Shown in pieces: positions 1-8,270 of a DNA stretch of 64,000 nt (position 1 is its first letter; every line of letters starts with the position of its first letter). The stretch comes from UBA2589 sp038120095 (GTDB lineage Bacteria > Gemmatimonadota > Gemmatimonadetes > Longimicrobiales > Gaopeijiaceae), in the NCBI GenBank assembly GCA_038120095.1, contig JAYOKZ010000008.1:1-64000 (forward strand), in the 5' to 3' direction. Under the pieces are notes generated by a model. The model was not told the origin of the DNA, searched no databases, and worked only from the letters and a program-made list of their open reading frames with translations. Made by a program: the position numbers and the translations under genes.

Positions 1-288
1 GCGGTGGGTTGTGCGGCGCTGAATCTCCCAATTCCCGTGGGCATCCGTCTCCAGTACCTCGGTGGTGGTGCAGAGCAGCAGTCTGTCTCGGTTTGCATGC
101 CCTGCCTTAAAGAGAACGCTCGATTCTGGGGAGGCTCTCAGCTCCGAAGGTCCGACGTACGTCTTCACCACTTTGGCTGACAAATCGCTGACGTCGATTT
201 CAATCAAGAGACCGGCGTCACACGAACGGAGCTCCCAATTCGCGCCCTTCGCCCGTTGCCGACCACCGGTGATCACAAAACGACTCAT
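1..288 (-). CDS. Partial hypothetical protein, possible beta-propeller N-terminus (cut by left edge)
   Basis: An open frame reads from an ATG at 286-288 leftwards off the contig with no stop in its 96 codons. A Shine-Dalgarno-like stretch (gtgaggcgag) lies directly upstream. The N-terminus begins MSRFVITGGRQR. It then shows short hydrophobic strands and a segment FKAGHANRDRLLLCTTTEVL, which looks like the first blade of a six-bladed propeller (NHL/SMP-30-like). No signal peptide is evident, so the visible part looks cytoplasmic. The family call rests on strand pattern only. That it is a real partial gene is better supported than its function. Confidence 0.6.
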   Translation of the reverse strand, partial: MSRFVITGGRQRAKGANWELRSCDAGLLIEIDVSDLSAKVVKTYVGPSELRASPESSVLFKAGHANRDRLLLCTTTEVLETDAHGNWEIQRRTTHR

Positions 289-687
289 CTCGCCTCACCC
301 CATGGAAGGCAGGGCGCCTTTACACAAGACATATCACTCCTGATGGAAGCCGTCATCCCACGAGCGACCATAAGAAATCTCGCTGAAACCGCCACGTACG
401 AAAAACGAACGAACGATCGTGTATTGGAAGCCAACGTCATCGATCCTCGCTGCAAACATGGACGTGTTGGGCTGCGCAGGCTGGGAGTTGGGGCAGAGCG
501 CCGGTGTCCCGAAAGACCCTAACTCTAGCCGGTAGAGCGCTACGTTCACATCTTAGGCGTCGCAGGTTCGAGTCGTGCAGCGTTCACTGGCGTGTCGTCT
601 CGCCCTCGGGGCGAGGTGGAAGCCGTGTCGGTGGCTGGCCCTGGCCATCTGCGGGTCGGCGGACCCGTGGGTTCGGAGAAAAGCTGG
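289..687. other. Non-coding stretch containing a tRNA relic
   Basis: About 400 bases lie between the edge gene and the kinase-like gene. The only structure recognised is the tRNA-Val-like relic at 513-585. Short open frames on both strands here have no ribosome-binding sites, no recognisable domains and overlap the relic, so none is called. An SD-like GGAG at 674-677 belongs to the gene that starts at 688. Confidence 0.5.
513..585 (+). pseudogene. Decayed tRNA-Val(CAC)-like gene
   Basis: The 73 bases fit tRNA numbering exactly. T8-A9 are at 520-521 and the D-arm is ctc/gag at 523-525 and 535-537 with the GG of the loop. The anticodon arm is at 540-556 with loop ttcacat (anticodon CAC) and one mismatch. 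The T-arm is at 562-578 with the canonical loop ttcgagt and one mismatch. The acceptor strands (aagaccc and agcgttc) mostly fail to pair and no CCA follows. This looks like a former tRNA-Val or a tRNA-derived remnant, not a working tRNA. Sequence error near a contig end is an alternative. Confidence 0.45.
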
Positions 688-1977
688 ATGAACGTGTTCG
701 ATCTGGGCGTCTCACCTGCCGATTCCGCGCCGACAACAGGACGACGTCGGCTCTTCAACGCCGTCCTGATCTTCGGTTTTGCGCCGAACATCCCACTGCT
801 GTTCATCGGATCCGAGGGCGCCGGCCCGTCGATCACGACCTTGGCAGTCCTGACCCATGTCGCGGTGCTTTGCCTGTTGCTCTTCGCGCAGCACCGTCGG
901 ATCCGCATGGAGTCCGTCGTCTGTTCTGGAATCCTGTGGACGCTGGGCTATATCGTCTTTCTCGAGTGGACGATCGGGAGGGGGCGGGGTGGTACCGGGC
1001 TGGTCGCGTGGGCGCTGTTGGTCCTCGCGCACGTGATGCTCCTGGACAGCCGTGGGTGGCTGAAGGGCAGCACGCTTGCCGCCGTCTGGATGTGCGCCTC
1101 GGGGCTCTGGTTCGCTGACGCGTACGTGTCCGGCGTTGAGACGTCGGTGTGGCTGCTGAGGCTGGCGGCCTTTTTCGCCTTTCCTCTGATCGTTCTGATC
1201 CTGCTCCTCTGGTACCGGAAGTCGAACCGAGCGGTGACCGAGCAGGCCGTCGCGCAGACCGTCGAGATCGAACATCTCCTCCGGGTGGCAGAGTTGGGCC
1301 AGGTAGCCGCGGGCGTCAGCCACGCGCTGGCTCATCCCCTCCAGATCGCGACGACACATCTCGAGCTCGCAGCCGCAGGGGAGCAGGCCTCGGACGGGCC
1401 GGATGCTGCTGACCCCAACCTGATCGCGGCGAGAGATGCGATGCTGAGCCTGGCCGCGGTGGTACGGCAGCTCGACACCCACACCGGGAGGGACCGAGAG
1501 GCAAGTGCGCTGAGTTGCACGCTGTCGGAGTGTCTCGACCATGTTCGAGCCCTCACGCTGTCACGCGTCAGGCACACGAACCTGACGGTCGACGATTCTG
1601 CCGTCGACGGTGATGTTCGCCTTGCCGTGGATCGGCTGACCGGGACTCGTCTCATGTTTACCCTGCTTGCATGCGGGAGCGAGTTTCTCCGGCAGCACGT
1701 CCGTATGGACCCTCAGCTCAGCCTGGTGTCAGGGGACGCTGACGGGCAGACCTCTCTGTCCATGCACCTCGGCTCGGTGGGGGCGAACTCTGCGGACCGG
1801 CGAGACCGTGGTTTCGTCGCTGCGGACGGCTACGAGATCCTGTCGCCGCTTGCTGAGCTGTGCGAGGAAAAGGGTTGGGCATGGTCTGCGTCGATCGGCG
1901 GTTCCGTCGCCGTCATCGAGGTACTGCTGCCGAGGGCAGAGAAGGACAAGGCTCTCCACGCCGCTGCGGCCCGCTAA
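688..1977 (+). CDS. Membrane histidine-kinase-like protein with degenerate catalytic domain
   Basis: The 429-residue product has about six transmembrane helices in residues 22-175. A dimerisation/phosphoacceptor-like helix follows with GQVAAGVSHALAHPLQ around residues 204-219, where H212 aligns with the phosphorylated His of a kinase H-box. The second half should be the HATPase domain but shows no N-box (NLL.NA), no DxGxG G1 box and no G2 box. It may signal by binding or dimerising, or serve as a phosphotransfer platform. The ATG at 688 is chosen because GGAG lies 10 bases upstream; an upstream in-frame start at 592 would add 32 low-complexity residues. No response regulator is adjacent. Confidence 0.7.
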   Translation: MNVFDLGVSPADSAPTTGRRRLFNAVLIFGFAPNIPLLFIGSEGAGPSITTLAVLTHVAVLCLLLFAQHRRIRMESVVCSGILWTLGYIVFLEWTIGRGRGGTGLVAWALLVLAHVMLLDSRGWLKGSTLAAVWMCASGLWFADAYVSGVETSVWLLRLAAFFAFPLIVLILLLWYRKSNRAVTEQAVAQTVEIEHLLRVAELGQVAAGVSHALAHPLQIATTHLELAAAGEQASDGPDAADPNLIAARDAMLSLAAVVRQLDTHTGRDREASALSCTLSECLDHVRALTLSRVRHTNLTVDDSAVDGDVRLAVDRLTGTRLMFTLLACGSEFLRQHVRMDPQLSLVSGDADGQTSLSMHLGSVGANSADRRDRGFVAADGYEILSPLAELCEEKGWAWSASIGGSVAVIEVLLPRAEKDKALHAAAAR

Positions 1978-2453
1978 CGACCGCTACCCAGCACCGACCC
2001 GGTGAGCTTGCTGTACTCCATGTGGTAGGCAATGCACACCACCTCGCGGTCTCCGATCTGATTCCACGATGCCTCCGTGGGGTACATGGAGACGAACGCG
2101 AGCTCTGACTCCTCGTACGGTCGGCCGATCGCCGATTCGAACCGGTCATAACAACCCTGACCGGCAGCCGCGTCGATCGCGTCGTCTCCGGGGAAGGGCC
2201 CGGTCGGAAGGTGAAACAGTGCATAGACCTCGTTGTCGTGCGGAGTGGAGCAGGGAAGTCCCGGCACTTCGGTCACTTCGTTGACACCCATGGCGGTATC
2301 GTCAAAGCAGTCGCCCAACTCGAGCTCGAATGGATCAGCCGCTTCCGCACGAATTTCGTCGGCCGCTTCGCTACCTGGCTCGGGCGTGCATCCCCACAGC
2401 AGCACCGCGAGTGCCACGCCGCCGATCCATCGGACGAAGACGCTCGCTCGCAC
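1974..2453 (-). CDS. Lipoprotein with septum-formation-type (PF13845-like) domain
   Basis: A lipobox (LLWGC, Cys about residue 22) predicts a membrane-anchored lipoprotein of about 159 residues. The mature part has the pattern GDCFDD ... LPCSTPHDNEVYA ... QGCYDRF ... VVCIAYH, with four spaced cysteines. This matches the small extracytoplasmic 'septum formation' domain known mainly from Actinobacteria. The GTG at 2451-2453 is preferred because AGGAG lies just upstream, overlapping the crcB stop. A GTG at 2474 would overlap crcB by 8 bases. It is third in an operon with the dehalogenase and crcB. The domain's biochemical role is not established. Confidence 0.7.
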   Translation of the reverse strand: MRASVFVRWIGGVALAVLLWGCTPEPGSEAADEIRAEAADPFELELGDCFDDTAMGVNEVTEVPGLPCSTPHDNEVYALFHLPTGPFPGDDAIDAAAGQGCYDRFESAIGRPYEESELAFVSMYPTEASWNQIGDREVVCIAYHMEYSKLTGSVLGSGR

Positions 2454-2466
2454 CCGCGATGAGCTC

Positions 2467-2850
2467 CTAGGCACGGGAACTCAGCAACACGGTGGCGATG
2501 CTGATGCCGACCACGACCGCGATGACACCCAGTGCCGTGGAACCTGCCGCGTAGGTCACTGCGCGAGCGATGTTTCCAGCACGCAGGAGTTCAACCGTCT
2601 CAAGTGAAAATGTGCTGAACGTCGTAAACGATCCGAGTACGCCGACGACAGCGAAGGATCTGGTCTGCTCGGTCGGCGCGAGTTCCTGCAGACATACCAG
2701 CATGACCCCGAGCACGAAGGAGCCGAGCACGTTCACGGCGAAGGTACCCCAGGGCAGAGACTCCCCAGCCAGAACCCTGACCCAGCCCGACACGTAGTAG
2801 CGTGCGACAGCGCCGAATGCGCCGCCGAGGCCTACGTACACCGCGGTCAT
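2467..2850 (-). CDS. crcB: Fluoride ion channel/exporter CrcB (Fluc)
   Basis: A 127-residue, four-helix membrane protein of typical Fluc length. It has all family signatures: GGAFGAVARYYVSGW near the N-terminus, PWGTFAVNVLGSFVLG in helix 2, and the phenylalanine-box motif GSFTTFSTFSLE in helix 3. Fluc channels are dual-topology dimers that let F- leave the cytoplasm. The ATG overlaps the stop of the upstream dehalogenase gene (TCAT at 2847-2850), so the two are translationally coupled. No fluoride riboswitch was recognised upstream of the operon. Confidence 0.95.
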   Translation of the reverse strand: MTAVYVGLGGAFGAVARYYVSGWVRVLAGESLPWGTFAVNVLGSFVLGVMLVCLQELAPTEQTRSFAVVGVLGSFTTFSTFSLETVELLRAGNIARAVTYAAGSTALGVIAVVVGISIATVLLSSRA

Positions 2851-3734
2851 GAGGCGATCGGGGAGTCCGAGACAGACGTCAGGAACCCGTCGATTGCCTC
2901 CGATATCTCCCGTGGCGAATCCTCCTGGATGTAGTGCTTCGCATCCAGTCGGAACATCTGTGAGTAAGCAAACGTTTCCCGGAACCGCTCCATGAAGCGG
3001 CGGGTGAACATGGGGTCGTGGAGGCCCCATGTAAGCAGCAGGGGTACGTTGGACAGAAGCTCCGTCACGTCGCGCTCGAGGTCAGCGAGCCACGGTGAGG
3101 CATTCATCAGCTGTATCGGCAGCTCGGCTGCTCCCACCCGGCTTTTTGGAGTCGGCATGGCCTCCCTGTAGTGATGCATCACTTCGTCAGGGAGTCGGTG
3201 CTTCACGCCGAGCGGGATGATCTTCTCCACAAAGAAATTGTGACTGATCATCTGGGTCTGCATCGGCGCCATCGACATGACGTAGGAGAAAGCCTTGCCC
3301 TGCCATGAGTCGAGTGGCCAGAACCACGTGTTCCCCATCACGAGCGCGCGCAGTCGAGCGATCTCGTCCACGGCGACCCGAAGGCCGATTGGCCCGCCCC
3401 AGTCCTGGCCCATGATCGTGAGTCCGGACAGCTGGAGGTGACGAACGAGCTCGGCAACAACCGCCGCATGCTCGCCCGGCGTGTAGCCGTAGTTCTCGGG
3501 GCGTGCAGAGAGACCGAAGCCGGGATAGTCGATCGCGATACACCGGTACTTCTTACGAAGGCGAATGATGATACCGCGGTACAGGAAGCTCCACGTCGGA
3601 TTGCCGTGAAGGAGCAGGATCGGATCGCCTTCACCTTCATCGAGGTAATGCACGGTTCCGGCACGACTCTCAAACCACTTCGACTCGAAGGGGAAGAGAC
3701 GCGGGTCGGGCGTGAAGGGAGGGACGTGAACCAA
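2847..3734 (-). CDS. Haloalkane dehalogenase (alpha/beta hydrolase)
   Basis: The 295 residues have the haloalkane dehalogenase layout: oxyanion/halide motif HGNPTWS at 43-49 with N45, nucleophile elbow GQDWGG with D111 followed by W112, acid GLHDP with D240 and base AKHYIQED with H267. An Asp nucleophile, and Asn plus Trp as halide ligands, are the hallmarks of enzymes that split carbon-halogen bonds (EC 3.8.1.5). The start is TTG at 3732-3734 with a weak upstream site. No ATG in this frame precedes the conserved region. The 4-base overlap with crcB suggests the released halide may include fluoride. Epoxide hydrolase is less likely because the lid tyrosines are not evident. Confidence 0.85.
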   Translation of the reverse strand: MVHVPPFTPDPRLFPFESKWFESRAGTVHYLDEGEGDPILLLHGNPTWSFLYRGIIIRLRKKYRCIAIDYPGFGLSARPENYGYTPGEHAAVVAELVRHLQLSGLTIMGQDWGGPIGLRVAVDEIARLRALVMGNTWFWPLDSWQGKAFSYVMSMAPMQTQMISHNFFVEKIIPLGVKHRLPDEVMHHYREAMPTPKSRVGAAELPIQLMNASPWLADLERDVTELLSNVPLLLTWGLHDPMFTRRFMERFRETFAYSQMFRLDAKHYIQEDSPREISEAIDGFLTSVSDSPIAS

Positions 3735-3902
3735 GTGTGAATCTCGCGGTCGGTTGGACGCGGGGGGAACATCGATCCCTACGCTCGTGGCACAACTTCC
3801 GTGTCAGAGGGGCTGGGCGCAAAAGGGGGCCGCCGTTTCACCAGCGACCCCCTTCTGAACACCAGGACGTTCAGGTATGTCGGCCCCGGCGGGGCGGTCG
3901 AG

Positions 3903-4586
3903 TCAGCCCTCCTCGGGACGGTCCTGCTCGGTCACCATCACCGGAGGTGACCCGTCGTGATCGATCACCAGCACGACGCGGCGGTTCTCCCAGCCCGCTG
4001 CGCCGGGTCCCCAGCCATCGGACACCAGTCGGCGTGTGTCTTCACCGTAGCTGACCGCCTTCACGCGCTCCACCGCGATGGCGGTGCTCTCGACGAGATA
4101 GGCCGCGACCGCGTTGGCCCGCTGCTCTCCCAGCCAGAGGTTGTACGTCTCGTCCCCTGCCGGGTCGGTGAATCCTTCGACCGTGATCAGCGCGTCCGGA
4201 TAATACCTTTGGGCTACAGCCCCGAAGCGGGTCAGAACCTCTTCGTCCTCTGCCTCGACCGTCGCGTCGTCAAATTCGAAGTACACGGGCACATTGAAGC
4301 GGAGTTCGTCCTCCAGCCGCGAGATGGACACCTCGAAGTCACGCTCCATCTGCTGAAGTTCATGATCCAGGGCTGCAAACCGCTGATCGAGGTCTGCGAA
4401 GCGTCCCTCCATGTCCCCCCGCAAGGCGGCATCACCGGAGGCCATCTCGCCCCGCATCTCGGCCCGGAGGGCGTCGAGGCTGGCGTTCATTTCATCGGGG
4501 CTGACCGTCTTGCACGCTCCGGCTGAACCGGCAAAGGCCAGCGCGGCGAGCAATCTCAGCTTCGAGTCGAGTGTGAGCGTGGACAT
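3903..4586 (-). CDS. OmpA-family peptidoglycan-binding lipoprotein
   Basis: The 227-residue product has a signal peptide ending at a lipobox-like SAGAC (Cys25), a heptad-rich coiled coil around residues 33-95, and a C-terminal OmpA-like domain. That domain begins with VPVYFEFDDATV (99-110), carries GFTDPAGD with D141 and the later R156 that bind diaminopimelate, and ends in NRRVVLVI. It should tether the outer membrane to the wall in a Pal-like way. A GGGGG site precedes the ATG. It appears monocistronic. Confidence 0.88.
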   Translation of the reverse strand: MSTLTLDSKLRLLAALAFAGSAGACKTVSPDEMNASLDALRAEMRGEMASGDAALRGDMEGRFADLDQRFAALDHELQQMERDFEVSISRLEDELRFNVPVYFEFDDATVEAEDEEVLTRFGAVAQRYYPDALITVEGFTDPAGDETYNLWLGEQRANAVAAYLVESTAIAVERVKAVSYGEDTRRLVSDGWGPGAAGWENRRVVLVIDHDGSPPVMVTEQDRPEEG

Positions 4587-4725
4587 GATGAGCCCCCTTC
4601 TCTGGATACGGACATTGGTTCACGGAGGGAACGGCAAGGCCGTCCCGGACGATCTCGTCATGTTGCATGAACAGTGCCACACGGAGAGATCCACCCGGAG
4701 GGACGACCCGCGAGACGACGCGAGG

Positions 4726-6747
4726 CTACTCGAGGTAGGTGTACCCCTGAAGCCCATCCTCGAGGAAACGACGCAGGCTCGCACCCTCGCCCGGCGTGAG
4801 GCGATCCATTTCGATCGCAGCTTCCACATCGAGCCGAAGCTGTCGCCTCATCTCCTCGGGATCGAACTGCACGTAGCTGAGCACCTCCCGAACCGTCTCT
4901 CCCTCGACGACGGTCTCGATGCGCCACCGACCCTTCGCGCCACGGCGCACGTGAACGGCATTCGTGTCACCCAGAAGGTTGTGAAGATCACCTAGCGTTT
5001 CCTGGTATGCACCCGTCAGGAAGATTCCCAGGTAGTAGGGTTGCTGATCAGCCGTTTCCGAGCCGGGCGATGGAACGTCGTGGAGCTCCAGTGTCGATTT
5101 CGGGCCGCCGACGCCGGGGAAGCGGTCGACGCGCCCGTCCGAGTCACAGGTGATGTCTGCGAGGATGCCCCGACGTGTCGGCTCCTCGTTCAGTCGGTGA
5201 ATCGGCATGATCGGGAAGATCTGATCGATCCCCCACGAGTCCAGGAGTGACTGAAAGACGCTGACATTCACGAAGTACAGGTCAGCCAACCGGTCAGGCA
5301 GGTGGCTGAGGGCCTCGGGAAGGTCCGCGCCGAACGTTTCGAGTGCGGCACTGCCGACGGCCCAGAAGAGCTCCTCGCAGGCGGCACGGGTGCGGAGATC
5401 CATGTAGCCGAGATTGAACAGATGGATCGCCTCGGACAGAGCGTGCTCCGCATCCGCATAGACCTCGAGCATGTCATCGGGTTCCGCGTGACGGCGCTCG
5501 TATGCTTCGAAGACATCGAGGAGCGGCTGAGGGGGCTCATCAGCGGACAGCGCACGAGCGACCAGCCCGTCGTCCGGTTCGACTCGGAAACTCTTTGCGC
5601 CGATCACGTCGGTAATCAGAACACTTGAATGAGCAACGAGAGCACGCCCCGACTCGGTCATGATCGTGGGGTGCGCCACGCCCGCGTCGTCACAAACCGT
5701 CTTGATTCGGTGGACGACGTCCGACGCATACTGGTCCAGCGTGTAGTTCACGGACGAGTCTGTCGCTGATTGAGACCCATCGTAATCGACGCCGAGCCCT
5801 CCGCCGAGATCGAGGATCTCGATCGGCGCTCCGGCACGGACCAGTTCGACATACAGGTGCGCCAGTTCGCTGACGGTGTATTTCACGGCGCGGATGTCGA
5901 AAATCTGAGATCCGACGTGGCAATGGAGCATGCGGAAGCCGTCGAGGAGGTCGACTTCGCTCAGGTACTCGACGGCGTGGAGAATCTCCCCGACCGTAAG
6001 CCCGAATTTGCCACGGATGCCCGATGAGCCCGCCCATCGTCCGATTCCCGGAGCGGCCAGTTTGGCCCGGATACCGAAGGCGGGACGAAGATCGTGGGCG
6101 CGGGCGGCATCCCGTATCAGTCGCAGCTCGTACGCCTGCTCGACCACCGGGAGCATGTTCCGACCCATCTTCGCGGCGAGGACGACGGTTTCGATGTACT
6201 CGGCGTCCTTGAAGCCATTGCACACGAGGGGCATGTCATCGAAACCGCGCGTGAGCGCCAGGCCCGCGATGAGCTCCGGCTTGGAGCCGACCTCGAGACC
6301 GAAGCCCAGATCTGCGCCGAAGTCACGGACCGCCTCGCAGACATGTCGCTCCTGATTGACCTTGATGGGATACACGCACGAATAACCGGCCCGGTAATCG
6401 AGGGCGGCGATCGCGTCATCGAAGGCGCGCCGCAGGTCTTGCATTCTGTGCTGAAGAATCCCGGGCAGACGAACGATGACCGGGGTACCGATCTCCCGAC
6501 TCGCCAGACCCAGCGTGACATCGTGGAGGTCGATGCCCCGCTCCGGCACACCGTCGGGGTAGGCCATCAGGGAGCCCTGATCGGACACTCCAAAGTATCC
6601 ACCGCCCCAGTCCTCCACACCGTAGAGCTCGGCAGAATCCATCGGAGTCCATGGCCGCGCATCGGGAGCGGCCCGCGGTGCCGACGGAGGAGTCGCGCCA
6701 GCTTCGCCTGCTCCCTGACGAGCAGGTGCAGCAGTGTGAGGATTCAT
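4726..6747 (-). CDS. speA: Biosynthetic arginine decarboxylase
   Basis: PLP-dependent fold-III decarboxylase that converts arginine to agmatine, the first step of the agmatine route to putrescine. The PLP lysine lies in YPIKVNQ near residue 129. The downstream signatures LEVGSKPEL, HCHVGSQ, LDLGGGLGVDYDG and TESGRALVAH are all present, and the C-terminal region matches SpeA (about 673 residues in all). The ATG at 6745-6747 is taken. A GTG at 6792 in the same frame would add 15 residues, and neither has a good Shine-Dalgarno site. The extra proline/alanine-rich N-terminus is unlike E. coli SpeA. It lies about 100 bases downstream of the aldolase-like gene on the same strand. Confidence 0.93.
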   Translation of the reverse strand: MNPHTAAPARQGAGEAGATPPSAPRAAPDARPWTPMDSAELYGVEDWGGGYFGVSDQGSLMAYPDGVPERGIDLHDVTLGLASREIGTPVIVRLPGILQHRMQDLRRAFDDAIAALDYRAGYSCVYPIKVNQERHVCEAVRDFGADLGFGLEVGSKPELIAGLALTRGFDDMPLVCNGFKDAEYIETVVLAAKMGRNMLPVVEQAYELRLIRDAARAHDLRPAFGIRAKLAAPGIGRWAGSSGIRGKFGLTVGEILHAVEYLSEVDLLDGFRMLHCHVGSQIFDIRAVKYTVSELAHLYVELVRAGAPIEILDLGGGLGVDYDGSQSATDSSVNYTLDQYASDVVHRIKTVCDDAGVAHPTIMTESGRALVAHSSVLITDVIGAKSFRVEPDDGLVARALSADEPPQPLLDVFEAYERRHAEPDDMLEVYADAEHALSEAIHLFNLGYMDLRTRAACEELFWAVGSAALETFGADLPEALSHLPDRLADLYFVNVSVFQSLLDSWGIDQIFPIMPIHRLNEEPTRRGILADITCDSDGRVDRFPGVGGPKSTLELHDVPSPGSETADQQPYYLGIFLTGAYQETLGDLHNLLGDTNAVHVRRGAKGRWRIETVVEGETVREVLSYVQFDPEEMRRQLRLDVEAAIEMDRLTPGEGASLRRFLEDGLQGYTYLE

Positions 6748-6849
6748 CGCGGTGCGGGTTGAAGGCCGACGAATATCGTCGCGATCTGCCACACTCGGGA
6801 AGGGCTCAGTTCGTGCATTTCATGAAGCTGGAGCGACCACCCGTTCGCG

Positions 6850-7848
6850 TCAGCGACCCGCCATTTCACGACCCATCTCGACCGTTTCGAAGCCGGCGTC
6901 GCCCCAGCCCATGACGAATACGCTGAAGCCCTGCTCCATTCGCATCGCGATGTCCGATGCGTTGGCAGGATATCCGCAGGCAATGTCGAATTCCTTGCAG
7001 GCGGCGAGCACGCTCTGGATGGCGTTCTCCCAGCCTTCCTCGTCAAGGACCCGCTCTCCCTGCTCATCAACACTCGAGAAGAGGCGGCGCAGTGTGCCGG
7101 CTCCCGGCCAAAGCACGCCGATCCCGGGGACGGCCGCGATCTCTCGAACGTTCTCGAGACCCTCGTGACTCTCCACGATGACCCAGCTGATCAGTTCACC
7201 GTCGGGGTTCAGTGGCCAGAGGTCCGCACGCTCGCGGTACTCTTCCTCACTGACATCCCAGTACTGCGGGGCTGAACCCACGCTCTCGGGTCGGGTGCCG
7301 CCGTGGACCGCGTAGCGCATTGCGTCGAGACCCCAGCGGGCCTCCTCCGCGCTCTCGACCTCGACGAACATGACACCGCTGACGCCGGCGTCCAGCTGCA
7401 TCGCGACCTCCCGAACCGCCTGCTCCCGGCTCTCCAGCTTCGCCATCTTCACGACCATGGGATGAGAGGAGGCCGTCGCGCCCGCAGTCATCATGGCATC
7501 GCGGAAGTCGATGAAGCTCGGGAGTCCCTGCTCTACGCCACCCTCCATGCTTCCATCGAAGACGTAGTCGCTGAGGCCATACGCCATCGTCTCGGCGGCA
7601 CGCTCATCGGGAGTCTTCGTCGGTGGAGGCGGCGCTCCGGGACGGCCCCGTCCCCCGGGACTCGGCGCATACAGGCCGAACAGGGCCTGGTCGCGCTCAT
7701 GCAGAGACACGAGGGGGTTGAGGTGCGTTGACGCCATCATCTCCTCGGACGCTGCCGCAGAGGCCTCGCCGGGATCCCCTTCGCCACCGCATGCCGTGAT
7801 CAGGGCGCAGGCCGTGAGAAGAAGTGCACTGCCGATCTGTCGTGACAT
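6850..7848 (-). CDS. Exported HpcH/HpaI aldolase-like lipoprotein
   Basis: The 332-residue product resembles the HpcH/HpaI (2-keto-3-deoxy aldolase/citrate lyase beta) TIM barrel, for example the segment SWVIVESHEGLENVREIAAV around 221-240 with metal ligand E226. Two features are odd. It begins with a lipoprotein signal (lipobox ending at C14 or C20, then an acidic Ser/Ala linker), whereas the family is cytoplasmic. The usual metal-binding Asp of GPNDL is replaced (GAGTL, 249-253). A Gly/Pro-rich insertion lies at 63-79. Good SD (ggcaggg). It may be a catalytically altered or extracytoplasmic member. Confidence 0.72.
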   Translation of the reverse strand: MSRQIGSALLLTACALITACGGEGDPGEASAAASEEMMASTHLNPLVSLHERDQALFGLYAPSPGGRGRPGAPPPPTKTPDERAAETMAYGLSDYVFDGSMEGGVEQGLPSFIDFRDAMMTAGATASSHPMVVKMAKLESREQAVREVAMQLDAGVSGVMFVEVESAEEARWGLDAMRYAVHGGTRPESVGSAPQYWDVSEEEYRERADLWPLNPDGELISWVIVESHEGLENVREIAAVPGIGVLWPGAGTLRRLFSSVDEQGERVLDEEGWENAIQSVLAACKEFDIACGYPANASDIAMRMEQGFSVFVMGWGDAGFETVEMGREMAGR

Positions 7849-7930
7849 GGTACCCTGCCTTCATCCGGGAATGGCGAGCGATGGTAGAGGCCGCGAACGA
7901 AGCCGGCAAGACGCGGAAAGGGCTTGTCTG

Positions 7931-8263
7931 CTAGGACCCGTCGATCGGGTCCTCCAGCTCACGAGCCAGATGCTGCACGAACGTCCGCTGCCGCCAGATG
8001 CGCCAGAGCTGGACACCGAGCCCGAGCCCGGCGAACCCCACGACGAGATCGGATCTCTGCAATGCCACAGCGAGCAGAATGGCCACCAGGGTGGCGGGTC
8101 CAAAGCCAAAAAGCAGAAGCCACCCTGTCTGCCACCTCTGCTTCTCGATCGCTGCGTCCCGCGCCCGCCTCAGGCCCTCGCGAGCCGTGACCTCCTCGGC
8201 TCGATAATCCTCAATCTCCCTACGGAGCGGTGGCCCCTCGTCGGCACGAGGGCGTCGCGTCAT
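7931..8263 (-). CDS. Small two-helix membrane protein
   Basis: A 110-residue protein of unknown function. Residues 1-45 are charged and partly helical, followed by two hydrophobic segments (WLLLFGFGPATLVAILLAVAL and DLVVGFAGLGLGVQLWRIW) and a short amphipathic tail. It starts seven bases after the aconitase-family gene and so is probably co-translated with it. The ATG at 8261-8263 is favoured over a longer frame that would overlap that gene. No motif suggests an activity. Confidence 0.6.
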   Translation of the reverse strand: MTRRPRADEGPPLRREIEDYRAEEVTAREGLRRARDAAIEKQRWQTGWLLLFGFGPATLVAILLAVALQRSDLVVGFAGLGLGVQLWRIWRQRTFVQHLARELEDPIDGS

Positions 8264-8270
8264 GGCCGGG

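Noticed and set aside
334..549. 71-codon minus-strand frame near the left edge
   Set aside because: No ribosome-binding site or domain, overlaps the tRNA-like relic. It could be the end of a broken gene but nothing supports that.
2851..3902. Possible fluoride riboswitch for the dehalogenase-crcB operon
   Set aside because: The 168 bases upstream of the operon (3735-3902) show no crcB-motif-like pseudoknot that could be recognised by eye.
7933..7953. Hairpin aggacccg/cgggtcct
   Set aside because: Lies in the last codons of the small membrane protein and lacks a T-run, so not called as terminator.
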